From contig NZ_RBAM01000010.1 of the NCBI RefSeq assembly GCF_003626645.1, positions 124,001-188,000 of the forward strand: 64,000 nucleotides of DNA, written 5' to 3'. The notes under the pieces are model-generated. The model was not told where the DNA came from. It searched no databases and saw only the letters and a list, made by a program, of their open reading frames with translations. Made by a program: the position numbers and the translations under genes. This document shows, piece after piece, positions 1 through 7,575 of this stretch. The DNA is from Streptomyces klenkii (GTDB lineage: Bacteria; Actinomycetota; Actinomycetes; Streptomycetales; Streptomycetaceae). Within the stretch, counting starts at the first letter, position 1, and each line of letters begins with the position of its first letter.

Positions 1-803
1 TCGGCCGGCAGGATCGACCGCGCGCAGTGCGGTTCGAGCGTGAGGTACCCGTCGTAGCCCGCGGTCGTCAGGCTTGCGATGATCGCCGGCCAGTCGAGTT
101 CCCCGGTGCCGAGCGGCGCCGTGTCGTAGGCCCTGCCGTGATCGGTGTACCGGGTCCAGCCGTCGGGCGGGGTTTCCGCCGGCGCCCGGCGCACGTCCTT
201 CACGTGGGCATAGCGCACCCACGGCAGGAGCAGGGGCAGCGCGTCGCGGGCCGGGGAGACCGCCGTGCAGAGGAAGTTCGCGGCATCGAAGTTCAAGCCG
301 AACCAGGGCGAGCCGACCCTGGCGCACAGCTCCGCCAGCGCCACCGGCCGCCGGCTGACGTCGGATCCGGCCGGGTCCCATCCGAACGCGTCGAACTCGT
401 TCTCCAGCACGACCACCACGCCTTCGGCCGCGGCGTGGTCAAGGACCGGTGCGAGCGCCGCGGCGTAGGCCGCGATGGCGCGCCGGTCATCGACCACCGG
501 CGCGTGACCGAAGTAGGTGTTCACCCGCTTGCAGCCGGTCCGTGCGGCAATCGTGATCGCCTCGTGGAGAAGCGAAACGCCGTCCGCTTCACCCGTGCCG
601 TAGAGCTGGCTGGGGGTTGATACGCAGGCTATCCGCAGCCCTGCACGGTCCAGCTTGCCGAGTGCGGCGTCGATACCGTCCCGTACGGCGTTCTTGGGAT
701 GCCAGAATTCCACCGCGTCGCACTGAGCGGACCCGGCCATTTCAATCAGGCCGTCCACGCCGTCGGTGTCCGTGAATTCGGTGCCTGACACCGCAATCGA
801 CAT
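1..803 (-). CDS. Sugar phosphate isomerase/epimerase (TIM barrel), 3' end outside window
   Basis: My own reverse-strand translation gives 267 residues with no stop before the window edge, so the C-terminus is missing. It begins MSIAVSGTEFTD and has the xylose-isomerase-like TIM-barrel pattern: VVVVLENEFDAFGW supplies a metal-binding Glu, GLNFDAANF a metal-ligand Asp, RYAHVKDVR the His-Lys-Asp strand, and GYLTLEPH the last Glu. Family members isomerise or epimerise sugars and keto-sugars with a divalent metal. It is last in the leftward cluster, 59 bp after a GMC oxidoreductase, so a keto-sugar made by that oxidase is a plausible substrate (inference). The ATG at 803 follows GGGAG at a usual distance. 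Family is confident; substrate is unknown. Confidence 0.85.
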   Translation of the reverse strand, partial: MSIAVSGTEFTDTDGVDGLIEMAGSAQCDAVEFWHPKNAVRDGIDAALGKLDRAGLRIACVSTPSQLYGTGEADGVSLLHEAITIAARTGCKRVNTYFGHAPVVDDRRAIAAYAAALAPVLDHAAAEGVVVVLENEFDAFGWDPAGSDVSRRPVALAELCARVGSPWFGLNFDAANFLCTAVSPARDALPLLLPWVRYAHVKDVRRAPAETPPDGWTRYTDHGRAYDTAPLGTGELDWPAIIASLTTAGYDGYLTLEPHCARSILPA

Positions 804-862
804 TCCCTGCACCGGAACTCCCTCTCTGCTTACTGACCTCTGACCTCTACGTCCGGTGCGCC

Positions 863-2374
863 TCACCCGGCGAGGATCGCTCCCAGCCGTTTGCTGAGCG
901 CGAGCGTCGTCATCGACGGGTTCGCCGCTCCGGTGCGTGGCATCACCGACGGGCCGCACGCGTACAAACCCCGTACTGCGGTGAACTGGTGGTCTTCGTC
1001 GAGGACTTCACCGAGGGCCAGCGTGCCGGCCTCGTGCTGCTCGGAACCGAGCGGGAAGCTGTAGGTGAGCGGCGTCGGTTTGCGTACCGCTGTCAGCCGG
1101 TCAGCCAGGTCGGGCGAACCGTGCTGCGGCGAGAAGCTGAGCTTGTCAGCCGGAACTCCGAGCAGGTGCGTCATTTCGGCCCACAATTCGCCGAGCAGGT
1201 GTTGCTGGGCGGTGCGCACCGCCTCGTCGGCCGCTTCGAGGCGGGCGTGTACGGTCGTCGGCCAGGGCCATGCGCCGCTTTCGTCGCACCGCACCCGGCC
1301 GTGCGGGCCGCGGCGCTGCTCGCCCATGGTCCAGCTGTCCAGGGTGACCGTGCCGCCGTCCGCGCTTTCGGTGAATCGCACGAACTGGTTGGACCGGGTG
1401 CCGACGGTGCCGGTCCGGTGGTAGACGTGGCCCTCGCGGGCAGCCGCCCGGACGGCGTCGGGAAGTCGTTCGGCATCGGTGAGGGCGACCGTGAACCCTT
1501 GTGAGATCTTGTCCACGAGTCCAGGCAGCTCGCGTGGTACGTCGGCGTCCGCGGCGGCCAGGGCCTGGATCGCCAGCCGGCTGTTCACGACCGTACCGGC
1601 GGCCAGGACCACCCGGTTCGCCCGCAGATCGTGCAGCTCACCGTCCTCGCCGCGGACCAGCACGCCGGTCGCCCTGCCGCGTTCGACACGGACCCCCAGT
1701 ACGTCATGGCCGGCGAGGATCGGCACACGGCGCACCCTCGGGTCGCCGTAGCCGTCGTCGCCGCCGTCCCACCATGCCAGCGGACTGAACGCGCTCCACC
1801 CGCCGCCGGGTTCCGTACGGGTGGCGTGCGGCGTGCGGTCGAACGCCAGCTCACCGATGGTCAGCCCGGCCGCTCCGGGAGGCTCGGCGCCCCAGCCGAC
1901 CACGTCGTCGACGACCCGCTGGTACAGCGACGGCCCGCCGTCCCACGTCCCGGTCAATGCGGTGACGACCGCGTCCGGCCACTCCTCGGAGAGGGCCCAG
2001 CGCTCGATGGGGAGGAGTACGCCACCCCAGTAGAGCGAGCGACCGCCGACCCGGCGGCGCAGTCCGGCCAGGTCGCGGTAGACCCCGCCGGCTGTCCGGT
2101 ACGGACGGTGGAAGTCGGGGTCGCTGTCCGGGTGCAACCAGAGCCGGAGCGCTTCGGCCGGGGAGTGTGCGGTTTGGATGTGTGTGCGGCCCCGGTCCGG
2201 GCCGGCCTCCAAGACGGCCACCGAGCCGCGGCTCCGCCGGCCGAGTTCCGCCGCTGTCGCGAGACCGGCCATTCCCGCACCGACCACGAGTGTCTCTACG
2301 TCTGTCTCTACATCGACCAAGGCCTTCCCCTTCCTTCCCCTTCCCCTTCCCCTGTTCAGTGGTTCACTCGGCAC
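863..2374 (-). CDS. GMC-family FAD oxidoreductase (first of two paralogues)
   Basis: A 503-aa flavoprotein. The N-terminal Rossmann motif is VVGAGMAG near residue 31 followed by VLEAG. The C-terminal GMC signature has the catalytic His in EQHEAGTLALG and the Asn in TGAANPSMTTLAL. GMC enzymes oxidise alcohols, often sugar hydroxyls, using FAD and O2 or another acceptor. It is paralogous to the protein at 10918-12606, sharing the LRxRxGGRSLYW and YACGP motifs. The ATG at 2374 overlaps the upstream acyltransferase stop by 19 bp, but the first 18 residues are an artefact-like stretch coded by a purine repeat. A TTG at 2320, directly behind a GGGGAAGG Shine-Dalgarno, may be the true start. It probably oxidises a sugar carbon ahead of transamination or isomerisation (inference). 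Confidence 0.88.
   Translation of the reverse strand: MPSEPLNRGRGRGRKGKALVDVETDVETLVVGAGMAGLATAAELGRRSRGSVAVLEAGPDRGRTHIQTAHSPAEALRLWLHPDSDPDFHRPYRTAGGVYRDLAGLRRRVGGRSLYWGGVLLPIERWALSEEWPDAVVTALTGTWDGGPSLYQRVVDDVVGWGAEPPGAAGLTIGELAFDRTPHATRTEPGGGWSAFSPLAWWDGGDDGYGDPRVRRVPILAGHDVLGVRVERGRATGVLVRGEDGELHDLRANRVVLAAGTVVNSRLAIQALAAADADVPRELPGLVDKISQGFTVALTDAERLPDAVRAAAREGHVYHRTGTVGTRSNQFVRFTESADGGTVTLDSWTMGEQRRGPHGRVRCDESGAWPWPTTVHARLEAADEAVRTAQQHLLGELWAEMTHLLGVPADKLSFSPQHGSPDLADRLTAVRKPTPLTYSFPLGSEQHEAGTLALGEVLDEDHQFTAVRGLYACGPSVMPRTGAANPSMTTLALSKRLGAILAG
2323..2352 (-). repeat. GGGGAA purine repeat at the GMC oxidoreductase start
   Basis: On the minus strand, units of GGGGAA and GGAA repeat about five times between the two candidate start codons (2374 and 2320) of the GMC gene. 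The repeat contains several overlapping Shine-Dalgarno-like cores. A change of a whole 6-bp unit keeps frame, whereas loss of GGAA would shift it, so copy number could affect initiation. This is inference. Confidence 0.6.
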
Positions 2375-3378
2375 GGTTGCTCCAGACTCGCCGCCATGGT
2401 GAGCGTGCTGCTGCTGGGCAGCTCAAGTTTGTAGGCGTAGGCACCGCGGGTCAGATCGAAGGTGTCCGTCCCCTGGGCGGCGAGTTCGGTGACCATCGCG
2501 GCCGTCAGCAGGTGCCCCGGCGAGTCGCGGCGGTGGCTCAAGTCGTAGGCCGCGCGGTAGGCGTAGTACGTGCGATCGTGCCGGAAGCCGAACCATCCGG
2601 CGAGCAGGGTTTCGTCCAGCCACAGCTCGTGCAATCGCACGGTGCTGGAAGGCTCGGCGGCGACGGCCGCGTACGTCCGGTCGACCACGCCGCCGTCGAA
2701 CGGCGCCACCGCGTCGGGCCGGTCGCGCCACTGCTGAACGTGCAGGGCGATGAACGCCGGCAGACGGGCGGCGGCCCGCGCCGGGGTGTCCGCGCAGGTG
2801 AGCCGGAGCGTGCCGAGTCGCTCGATCCGGCGGCGCTTTCGCCGCATGTCGCGCCGTTCGCTGACGCGCCGGACGACGTCGGGGTCGGTGAGGTCGAGCC
2901 GGAAGACCGTCTCCGACGGCCGGGGCGCGGCGCCCAGCTCGGACACCGCGCGCAGCAGCGGTCCTCCGGCTATCAGGTTGCTCAGCTCCAGGCGGGCGCC
3001 GAATTCCCGCTGACACCGGTCGATCGCCTCGGCCAGCCCGCCTATGTCGGGCTCGGGGCCGGTGGGCGACGCGTCGCCCACCTCCGCGACTTCGTGGTAG
3101 TCGGCCCATGGCCAGGACAAGGGGCGGAGGACCGCCATGCTGCCGTCCTGGTGCAGCTGCAAACCGGCCACCAGGGCGGGCCGGCCGGTACGGGTCATGT
3201 GGATCAGCACCGGGGTCGCGCCCTCGGCGTCCGCCGCCTCGCGCATCCACGCCCGCCACCAGCCGCGCGTCTGGAACGGCGTCCGCGCCGAGAGCTGGTG
3301 CGCGTCCAGGAAGTCCGTCGCCGCCCGCACGCCGTAGGCGAACGCCACCGTACTCATCCGGCGCGCTCCATCCGCCAC
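2356..3378 (-). CDS. FemAB/BioF2-like acyl- or aminoacyltransferase (GNAT fold)
   Basis: A 340-aa protein with the double-GNAT layout of the BioF2/FemAB-like group (Acetyltransf_6 type). The N-terminal half carries FQTRGWWRAWM. The C-terminal half carries the basic RRDMRRKRRRIERLG segment, AGWFGFRHDRTYYAYRAAYD and a final TFDLTRGAYAYK strand. Relatives transfer acyl groups from CoA, or amino acids from aminoacyl-tRNA, onto amines. Here it sits directly after a sugar aminotransferase gene, so N-acylation or aminoacylation of an amino sugar is the obvious guess. A second ATG at 3357 (MSTVAFAYG) is an equally good start. Its 3' end overlaps the GMC gene by 19 bp, implying translational coupling. 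The acyl donor cannot be read from sequence. Confidence 0.7.
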   Translation of the reverse strand: MADGARRMSTVAFAYGVRAATDFLDAHQLSARTPFQTRGWWRAWMREAADAEGATPVLIHMTRTGRPALVAGLQLHQDGSMAVLRPLSWPWADYHEVAEVGDASPTGPEPDIGGLAEAIDRCQREFGARLELSNLIAGGPLLRAVSELGAAPRPSETVFRLDLTDPDVVRRVSERRDMRRKRRRIERLGTLRLTCADTPARAAARLPAFIALHVQQWRDRPDAVAPFDGGVVDRTYAAVAAEPSSTVRLHELWLDETLLAGWFGFRHDRTYYAYRAAYDLSHRRDSPGHLLTAAMVTELAAQGTDTFDLTRGAYAYKLELPSSSTLTMAASLEQPCRVNH

Positions 3379-3472
3379 AGCTTCTGCTCAACGCAGGTGG
3401 ACAGAGCCGCTTCTAAGCCGGCTAATTCGGCTAATTCGGCGTCGGCATCCCTGGCGGTATCCCTCCCCACGC

Positions 3473-4729
3473 TCATAACGCTGCCTTGGTGGCGTCCTCG
3501 ACCGTGGTCTTGAACAGCCGTGCCGCTGCCTCGATCGCGTCGTCGTCGGCGTTCACGTCGATGCCCACACCGCTGCCGAGGTAGGAGTCGACCACCCCGA
3601 CGCTCAGCAGGATGCTGCGGCTGAGCAGGTCGTCCGTGCGCGGCAGGCTGCCCGGCGGATAGGACCGGTGCAGGACGGCGCGTTCCGGCCTGGGCGTCTC
3701 CGATGCCCTCGGGACCGTTAGATCCGTTAGATCCGGCCGCAGTTGGGACATGTTGGCGTAATGGTGTTTGCCGGACTGGTTCAAGGTGATCGTGCCCAGC
3801 CGGGTTGCCACCTCACCGGCCGTGGCCGCGGACGCGAACGTGTACGCGAGCACCGTGGCGCAGTCGCCGTCCGGGTCGTGCAGGGGGCGGCGCGTCACCC
3901 CGGGCAGGTCGCCGATCGCGTCCGCCAGCTTGTCCCGGTTGGCTCGCAGCGTCCGCAGGATGTCCGGCAGCTTGCGCACCTGGGCGAGCGCGACCGCACC
4001 GGTCAGCTCGTGCATCCGCAGGTTCAGGCCGAACAGCGGCGGCCCGTCGGTGACGCCCATCCGCAGCGGCGCGGCGCCGTGGTCGTGCAGGGCGAACGCC
4101 GTCTCGTACAGGTCGTCGTCGCCGGTGAGCAGCACGCCGCCGTCACCCGCGGTGAAGGTCTTGAAGACGTTGAGGCTGAACGCGCCGAACCGGCCGAACG
4201 TGCCCAGGTGCCGGCCGTGGTACGTGCCACCACCGGCCTGCGCGCAGTCCTCTACGAGCAGCAGGCCGTGCTCTCGGGTGACGGCGCCCAGGGCGTCGAG
4301 GTCGCACGGCGCTCCGAGCATGTGCACGGCGATCACCGCCTTCGTGCGGGCGGTGATTTTCGCGGCCACGTCCGCCGGGTCGAGCAGCAGGCTTTCGTCG
4401 ATCTCGGCGAGCACCGGCTCGGCTCCCGTGTGCACGACTGCGGCGATCGGGGCGATGAACGTGTAGCCCGGCACGATCACCTCGTCGCCCGGACCGACAC
4501 CCGCGGCGAGCAGACCGGCGAACAAGGCACTGGTGCAGCTGTTCATGCCCAGACAGTGGCGGGCACCGGTCAAGGTGCGGAACTCCTGCTCGAACCGGGC
4601 GACCTTCGACAGCGGCGCGACCCCGTCGTGGTCGTCGAAGCGGTACCGGCTCAGCTCTCGCTCACGTAGCACGCTCAGCACCTCGGCCTCTTCTTCCGGG
4701 CCGAAGCGGGAAATTCCTGGTCCGGTCAT
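3473..4729 (-). CDS. DegT/DnrJ/EryC1/StrS PLP-dependent sugar aminotransferase
   Basis: A 418-aa fold-type I aminotransferase. GMNSCTSALFAGLLAAGVGPGDEV is the classic N-terminal phosphate/PLP pocket (longer than one motif; key residues are N, S and the GDEV turn). LLVEDCAQAGGG carries the PLP Asp, and SLNVFKTFTAGDGG carries the Schiff-base Lys near residue 190. These enzymes aminate nucleotide-linked or free keto-sugars from glutamate or glutamine. It lies between the LOG-GNAT gene (27 bp) and the acyltransferase gene in the leftward cluster and would act after a GMC or SDR oxidation step. The in-frame duplication DLTDLT near the C-terminal third (3714-3735) comes from a 9-nt repeat. Family call is firm; sugar position aminated is unknown. 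Confidence 0.92.
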   Translation of the reverse strand: MTGPGISRFGPEEEAEVLSVLRERELSRYRFDDHDGVAPLSKVARFEQEFRTLTGARHCLGMNSCTSALFAGLLAAGVGPGDEVIVPGYTFIAPIAAVVHTGAEPVLAEIDESLLLDPADVAAKITARTKAVIAVHMLGAPCDLDALGAVTREHGLLLVEDCAQAGGGTYHGRHLGTFGRFGAFSLNVFKTFTAGDGGVLLTGDDDLYETAFALHDHGAAPLRMGVTDGPPLFGLNLRMHELTGAVALAQVRKLPDILRTLRANRDKLADAIGDLPGVTRRPLHDPDGDCATVLAYTFASAATAGEVATRLGTITLNQSGKHHYANMSQLRPDLTDLTVPRASETPRPERAVLHRSYPPGSLPRTDDLLSRSILLSVGVVDSYLGSGVGIDVNADDDAIEAAARLFKTTVEDATKAAL

Positions 4730-4756
4730 GGCGATCCCCCCTTTCGTCCAAGACGT

Positions 4757-5839
4757 CTAAAACGTCGTTTCTTGTGCTTGCCGGGCGCCGGGGTCTCCGG
4801 CGGCCGGGTCGCTCGGGAGCAGATCCATCAGCAGCGCGTCGCGCCACGTGCCATGGTGGCGTTCGTACGCCCTCATCAGGCCGACCTGCTGGAATCCCGC
4901 CTTCTCCAGGCACCGCACGGCGGCCGCGTTGCCGGGGTGGGGCGCCGCGGTGACGCGGTGCCGGCCGGCGGCGAAGACCGATCCGGCGAACAGCCTCAGC
5001 GCTCGGGTCCCGATCGACCGGCCCCGGTCGGCCGCGTCGGACACCGCCACCGCCTCGACGTGGATGTGGCCGAGCTCCGGGTCGGCCTCCGTGCGGTACT
5101 CCAGGAAGCCGACCGGACGATCGCGCTCAAGCATGATCAGGCAGCGTTCGTGAAGGAACCGGCTGAGCACCCCGTCGGCCGGTTCCAGTGCTCGCCACGC
5201 CTGAACGTCGGCGTCGCCGAACGCCCGGCGGAACAGGTCGAGGTCTCCCGGTATCGCGCGGCGCAGGCCGATGCCGCTCTCGTCGGTCTGGTCGTCCGCG
5301 ACGACGGCGGCACCGGGCCGTACGGCTTCCTGCTCGCCGGCCGCGATCAGCGTTTCCAGCAGGTCGACCAGTGCGGCGGCGTCTTCCGGGCGCGGGTCCG
5401 GCACGACGCGGCACGTGGGCGCCGCGAACGCCTCGGCGGTGAGGAACGGGTGGCTGCCCAGGACCAGCAGCGGGCGTCCCGTGTCCAGGGCGAGACCGAT
5501 CTCGGTGAGCGTGCCGTAACGGCCTTCGAACGCGATCATGCCGTCGCCGCACCAGTTGAGGATGTTGCTCCGGGCCAGGTCCATTGACGTGGGCAGGGCC
5601 CAGGTGGTCCCGTCCTCGGCGTCGGACAGCCGGTTCCACTTCAGCAGCGCGAGGGTGTCGCCGCCGGCCGCCCGGCAGCCCTTGTTCGCCGCGGCCGCCA
5701 CGCCGCCCTCGCCGCCGCTCACCACGCCGTAGCCACGCTTGGCGAGCTCTTCGCCGATCCTCTCCGCCAGCCGGAGGACGTCGCCTCCCGCGTTGCCGGG
5801 CCGGCCACCGAGCACCGCTATCGCGCGCCGGCGGGTCAT
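4757..5839 (-). CDS. LOG-type phosphoribohydrolase fused to GNAT acetyltransferase
   Basis: A 360-aa two-domain protein. Residues about 1-185 match the LOG/TIGR00725 family: IAVLGGRPGN at the start, VVSGGEGGVAAAANKG, and GRYGTLTEIGLALDTGRP near residue 108, which keeps the GTxxE part of the family PGGxGTxxE site but has E-G-R in place of P-G-G. LOG enzymes hydrolyse the N-glycosidic bond of nucleoside 5'-monophosphates. Residues about 195-355 are a GNAT domain (RRAIPGDLDLFRRAF, GHIHVEAVAVSDAADRGRSIG, NAAAVRCLEKAGFQQVG) of the RimJ-like type. The start overlaps the GT9 stop as ATGA. The fusion suggests base release (or removal of ribose phosphate from a decorated AMP) coupled to acylation; that link is inference. 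Confidence 0.82.
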   Translation of the reverse strand: MTRRRAIAVLGGRPGNAGGDVLRLAERIGEELAKRGYGVVSGGEGGVAAAANKGCRAAGGDTLALLKWNRLSDAEDGTTWALPTSMDLARSNILNWCGDGMIAFEGRYGTLTEIGLALDTGRPLLVLGSHPFLTAEAFAAPTCRVVPDPRPEDAAALVDLLETLIAAGEQEAVRPGAAVVADDQTDESGIGLRRAIPGDLDLFRRAFGDADVQAWRALEPADGVLSRFLHERCLIMLERDRPVGFLEYRTEADPELGHIHVEAVAVSDAADRGRSIGTRALRLFAGSVFAAGRHRVTAAPHPGNAAAVRCLEKAGFQQVGLMRAYERHHGTWRDALLMDLLPSDPAAGDPGARQAQETTF

Positions 5840-6867
5840 TTGACCACCTCCTGCTCCTGGTGCCCGGCTCGCCGCGTGCTCCACTCCAGCTGGTCCAGTT
5901 CGATCAGCACATCGGCCGGGCGCACACCGGCCGCGCACGGAGCCGGGCAGCCGGAGTAGTAGCGCCGGCAGGTGCCGTTCGGCTTCATGGAGGAACAGGA
6001 CAGCGCGATGGTGCTCTGCACGGCCCGCGAGACATCAGGGGCCGCCACCGGTGACCAGATGGCACCGTCGGTGGCCAGGTACAGCGTGACGACCGGGCAG
6101 CCCAGTGCGGCCGCCAGGTGTACGGCCAGCGTGTCGTTGCTGACCAGCACGTCCAGCCCGGCGATCCAGTCGCGGAGGGCTTCCAGGGAGTGCAGGAACA
6201 CCGTGTCGGAGACGACCGGCGATGACGACAGCCGGCGTGCCAGTGCCTGCTCGTCCGCTCCCGGGCCGACCGCGACCTCGGCGGTCAGCCCCCGGTCGCC
6301 CAGCCGCGTGATCAGAGTCGACCACTCACCCGGCGGCCAGCGTTTGACCGCGGCACTGGCGCCGACGTAGCAACCGACCACGCCCGGACGGGGTTTCCGC
6401 CGGTCCGCGAGCCAGGCCGGGCGACTCAGGTCGACGGGGACGTCGTGCGCACGCAGGAGACCGGCGGCCTGTTCACCGAAGGGCAGCCGCCGGGGCCGCT
6501 CACCTAATTCGTGCAGATCCCAGCACTCGACTCCGTTTTTCGTCGCCTCCGCCCGGAATTCGAAGTAGTTTCCGTCCTCTTCGGCGGACTCCATCCTGAG
6601 GTTGACGACCAGCTCCACACCATGGCGATCGATAAACTTCCACAGCGCCTCCCGGTCAGCCAGCAGGAACCGTCGCCACAGTGCCGGGAACATCCCGGAA
6701 GCACCCTGTATGCCGGCCGCCGAACGTACCCAGTCCGTGTCGAGCGCAATGTTCGGCGCCATGAAGTAGCGCCATTCCGGATGGCATTGCTCAAGCGCCG
6801 CCAGTAGGGGCGCCACAATGATCCCGTTACCCACGCCTTCGTTTATCACGATCATTGCAGTACGCAT
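5836..6867 (-). CDS. GT9 (heptosyltransferase-type) glycosyltransferase
   Basis: A 343-aa GT-B protein. GNGIIVAPLLAAL near the N-terminus corresponds to the GDxIxxTPxL acceptor-side motif. The C-terminal half has VGASAAVKRWPPGEWSTLI, matching the KRWP donor motif of WaaF/WaaC enzymes, and VSNDTLAVHLAAALGCPVV, matching the VSNDSGxxHxAxAxG motif. GT9 enzymes transfer heptose from ADP-heptose, normally to LPS. A Gram-positive has no LPS, and the gene sits beside heptose-nucleotide genes, so transfer to a small molecule is likely (inference). A CSSMKPNGTCRRYYSGCPAPC stretch near the end is Cys-rich (five Cys) and may bind metal. Its Shine-Dalgarno GGAAGGG lies in a duplicated 23-bp segment. Confidence 0.85.
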   Translation of the reverse strand: MRTAMIVINEGVGNGIIVAPLLAALEQCHPEWRYFMAPNIALDTDWVRSAAGIQGASGMFPALWRRFLLADREALWKFIDRHGVELVVNLRMESAEEDGNYFEFRAEATKNGVECWDLHELGERPRRLPFGEQAAGLLRAHDVPVDLSRPAWLADRRKPRPGVVGCYVGASAAVKRWPPGEWSTLITRLGDRGLTAEVAVGPGADEQALARRLSSSPVVSDTVFLHSLEALRDWIAGLDVLVSNDTLAVHLAAALGCPVVTLYLATDGAIWSPVAAPDVSRAVQSTIALSCSSMKPNGTCRRYYSGCPAPCAAGVRPADVLIELDQLEWSTRRAGHQEQEVVK

Positions 6868-6873
6868 GCTTGC

Positions 6874-6919
6874 CCTTCCAGGTCAGCGTCCAGCTACCTT
6901 CCAGGTCAGCGTCTAGCTA
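6874..6919. repeat. Perfectly adjacent 23-bp tandem duplication carrying the GT9 ribosome binding site
   Basis: Positions 6874-6896 and 6897-6919 are the same 23-bp segment with one C/T difference, head to tail. Read on the minus strand each copy ends in CTGGAAGG, which is the Shine-Dalgarno of the GT9 gene starting at 6867. The upstream GNAT stop codon (6913-6915) lies inside the second copy, so the duplication separates the two genes and doubles the ribosome binding site. It looks recent because the copies are almost identical. Confidence 0.85.
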
Positions 6920-7479
6920 TCGGCTCCCGGTCGGGCACTCAGACGGCTGAGGAGCCGGGGGGTGGCGATCCGGTCCAGGTACTCGGGCTCGCGGTGCGCG
7001 CGCTCAATGCCGGGACGAAGGTCCATCAGGTAGCGCACCGAGGCCACTTCCTTACAGCCGATCCCCAGCTTCTGCGCCATGCGCTTGTAGAGTCCCCGCG
7101 CGGGACGGTTGTCAGGCTCGGTCTCGCCTTCGGCGAACTCATAGCCGCGCCGCATGCACTCCGTGAACACCGCGGCGATCACGGATGCTCCGATGCCCCG
7201 GACACCACGATGGGACTCGGTCACATAGACGTCGTGTACGTACGCCACCTTGTCGGCGAACTGAAGGTTCGGGAGGGGATCGACCATCACGAAGCCCACG
7301 GCGACGCCCTCTTCGACCGCCATCATCTGGAATCTCGCCCCATTGTCGGCGATGCTCTCGAAGAAGGTGCGGGTGGTGACGAGGTCGACCTCTTTGCCGC
7401 AGTCGTACTGCTGCTCGGCGATCAGCGGCATGAGCATGTCCAGCTTGTCCTTGCTCACCACGACCGTATCAATGCTCAC
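6913..7479 (-). CDS. GNAT family N-acetyltransferase
   Basis: A 188-aa single-domain GNAT. The acetyl-CoA site is seen as VAYVHDVYVTESHRGVRGIG (strand beta-4 then the RxxGxG loop), followed by SVIAAVFTECMRRG (helix alpha-3) and NRPARGLYKRM. It starts at ATG 7479 (MSIDTVVVSKDKL). It lies inside the heptose-cluster gene run, 96 bp after the GmhA-HldE fusion and 45 bp before GT9. A role in acylating the cluster product or in self-protection is possible; the substrate cannot be predicted. Confidence 0.85.
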   Translation of the reverse strand: MSIDTVVVSKDKLDMLMPLIAEQQYDCGKEVDLVTTRTFFESIADNGARFQMMAVEEGVAVGFVMVDPLPNLQFADKVAYVHDVYVTESHRGVRGIGASVIAAVFTECMRRGYEFAEGETEPDNRPARGLYKRMAQKLGIGCKEVASVRYLMDLRPGIERAHREPEYLDRIATPRLLSRLSARPGADS

Positions 7480-7575
7480 GTGATCTCCATCCCTGCGGAC
7501 ATTCCAGCGATCGGCTTGCTATCGCGCCCCGGCTGACGCGCTTTCGGAAGACTTGGGTTTCGCCATCACCGTGTA

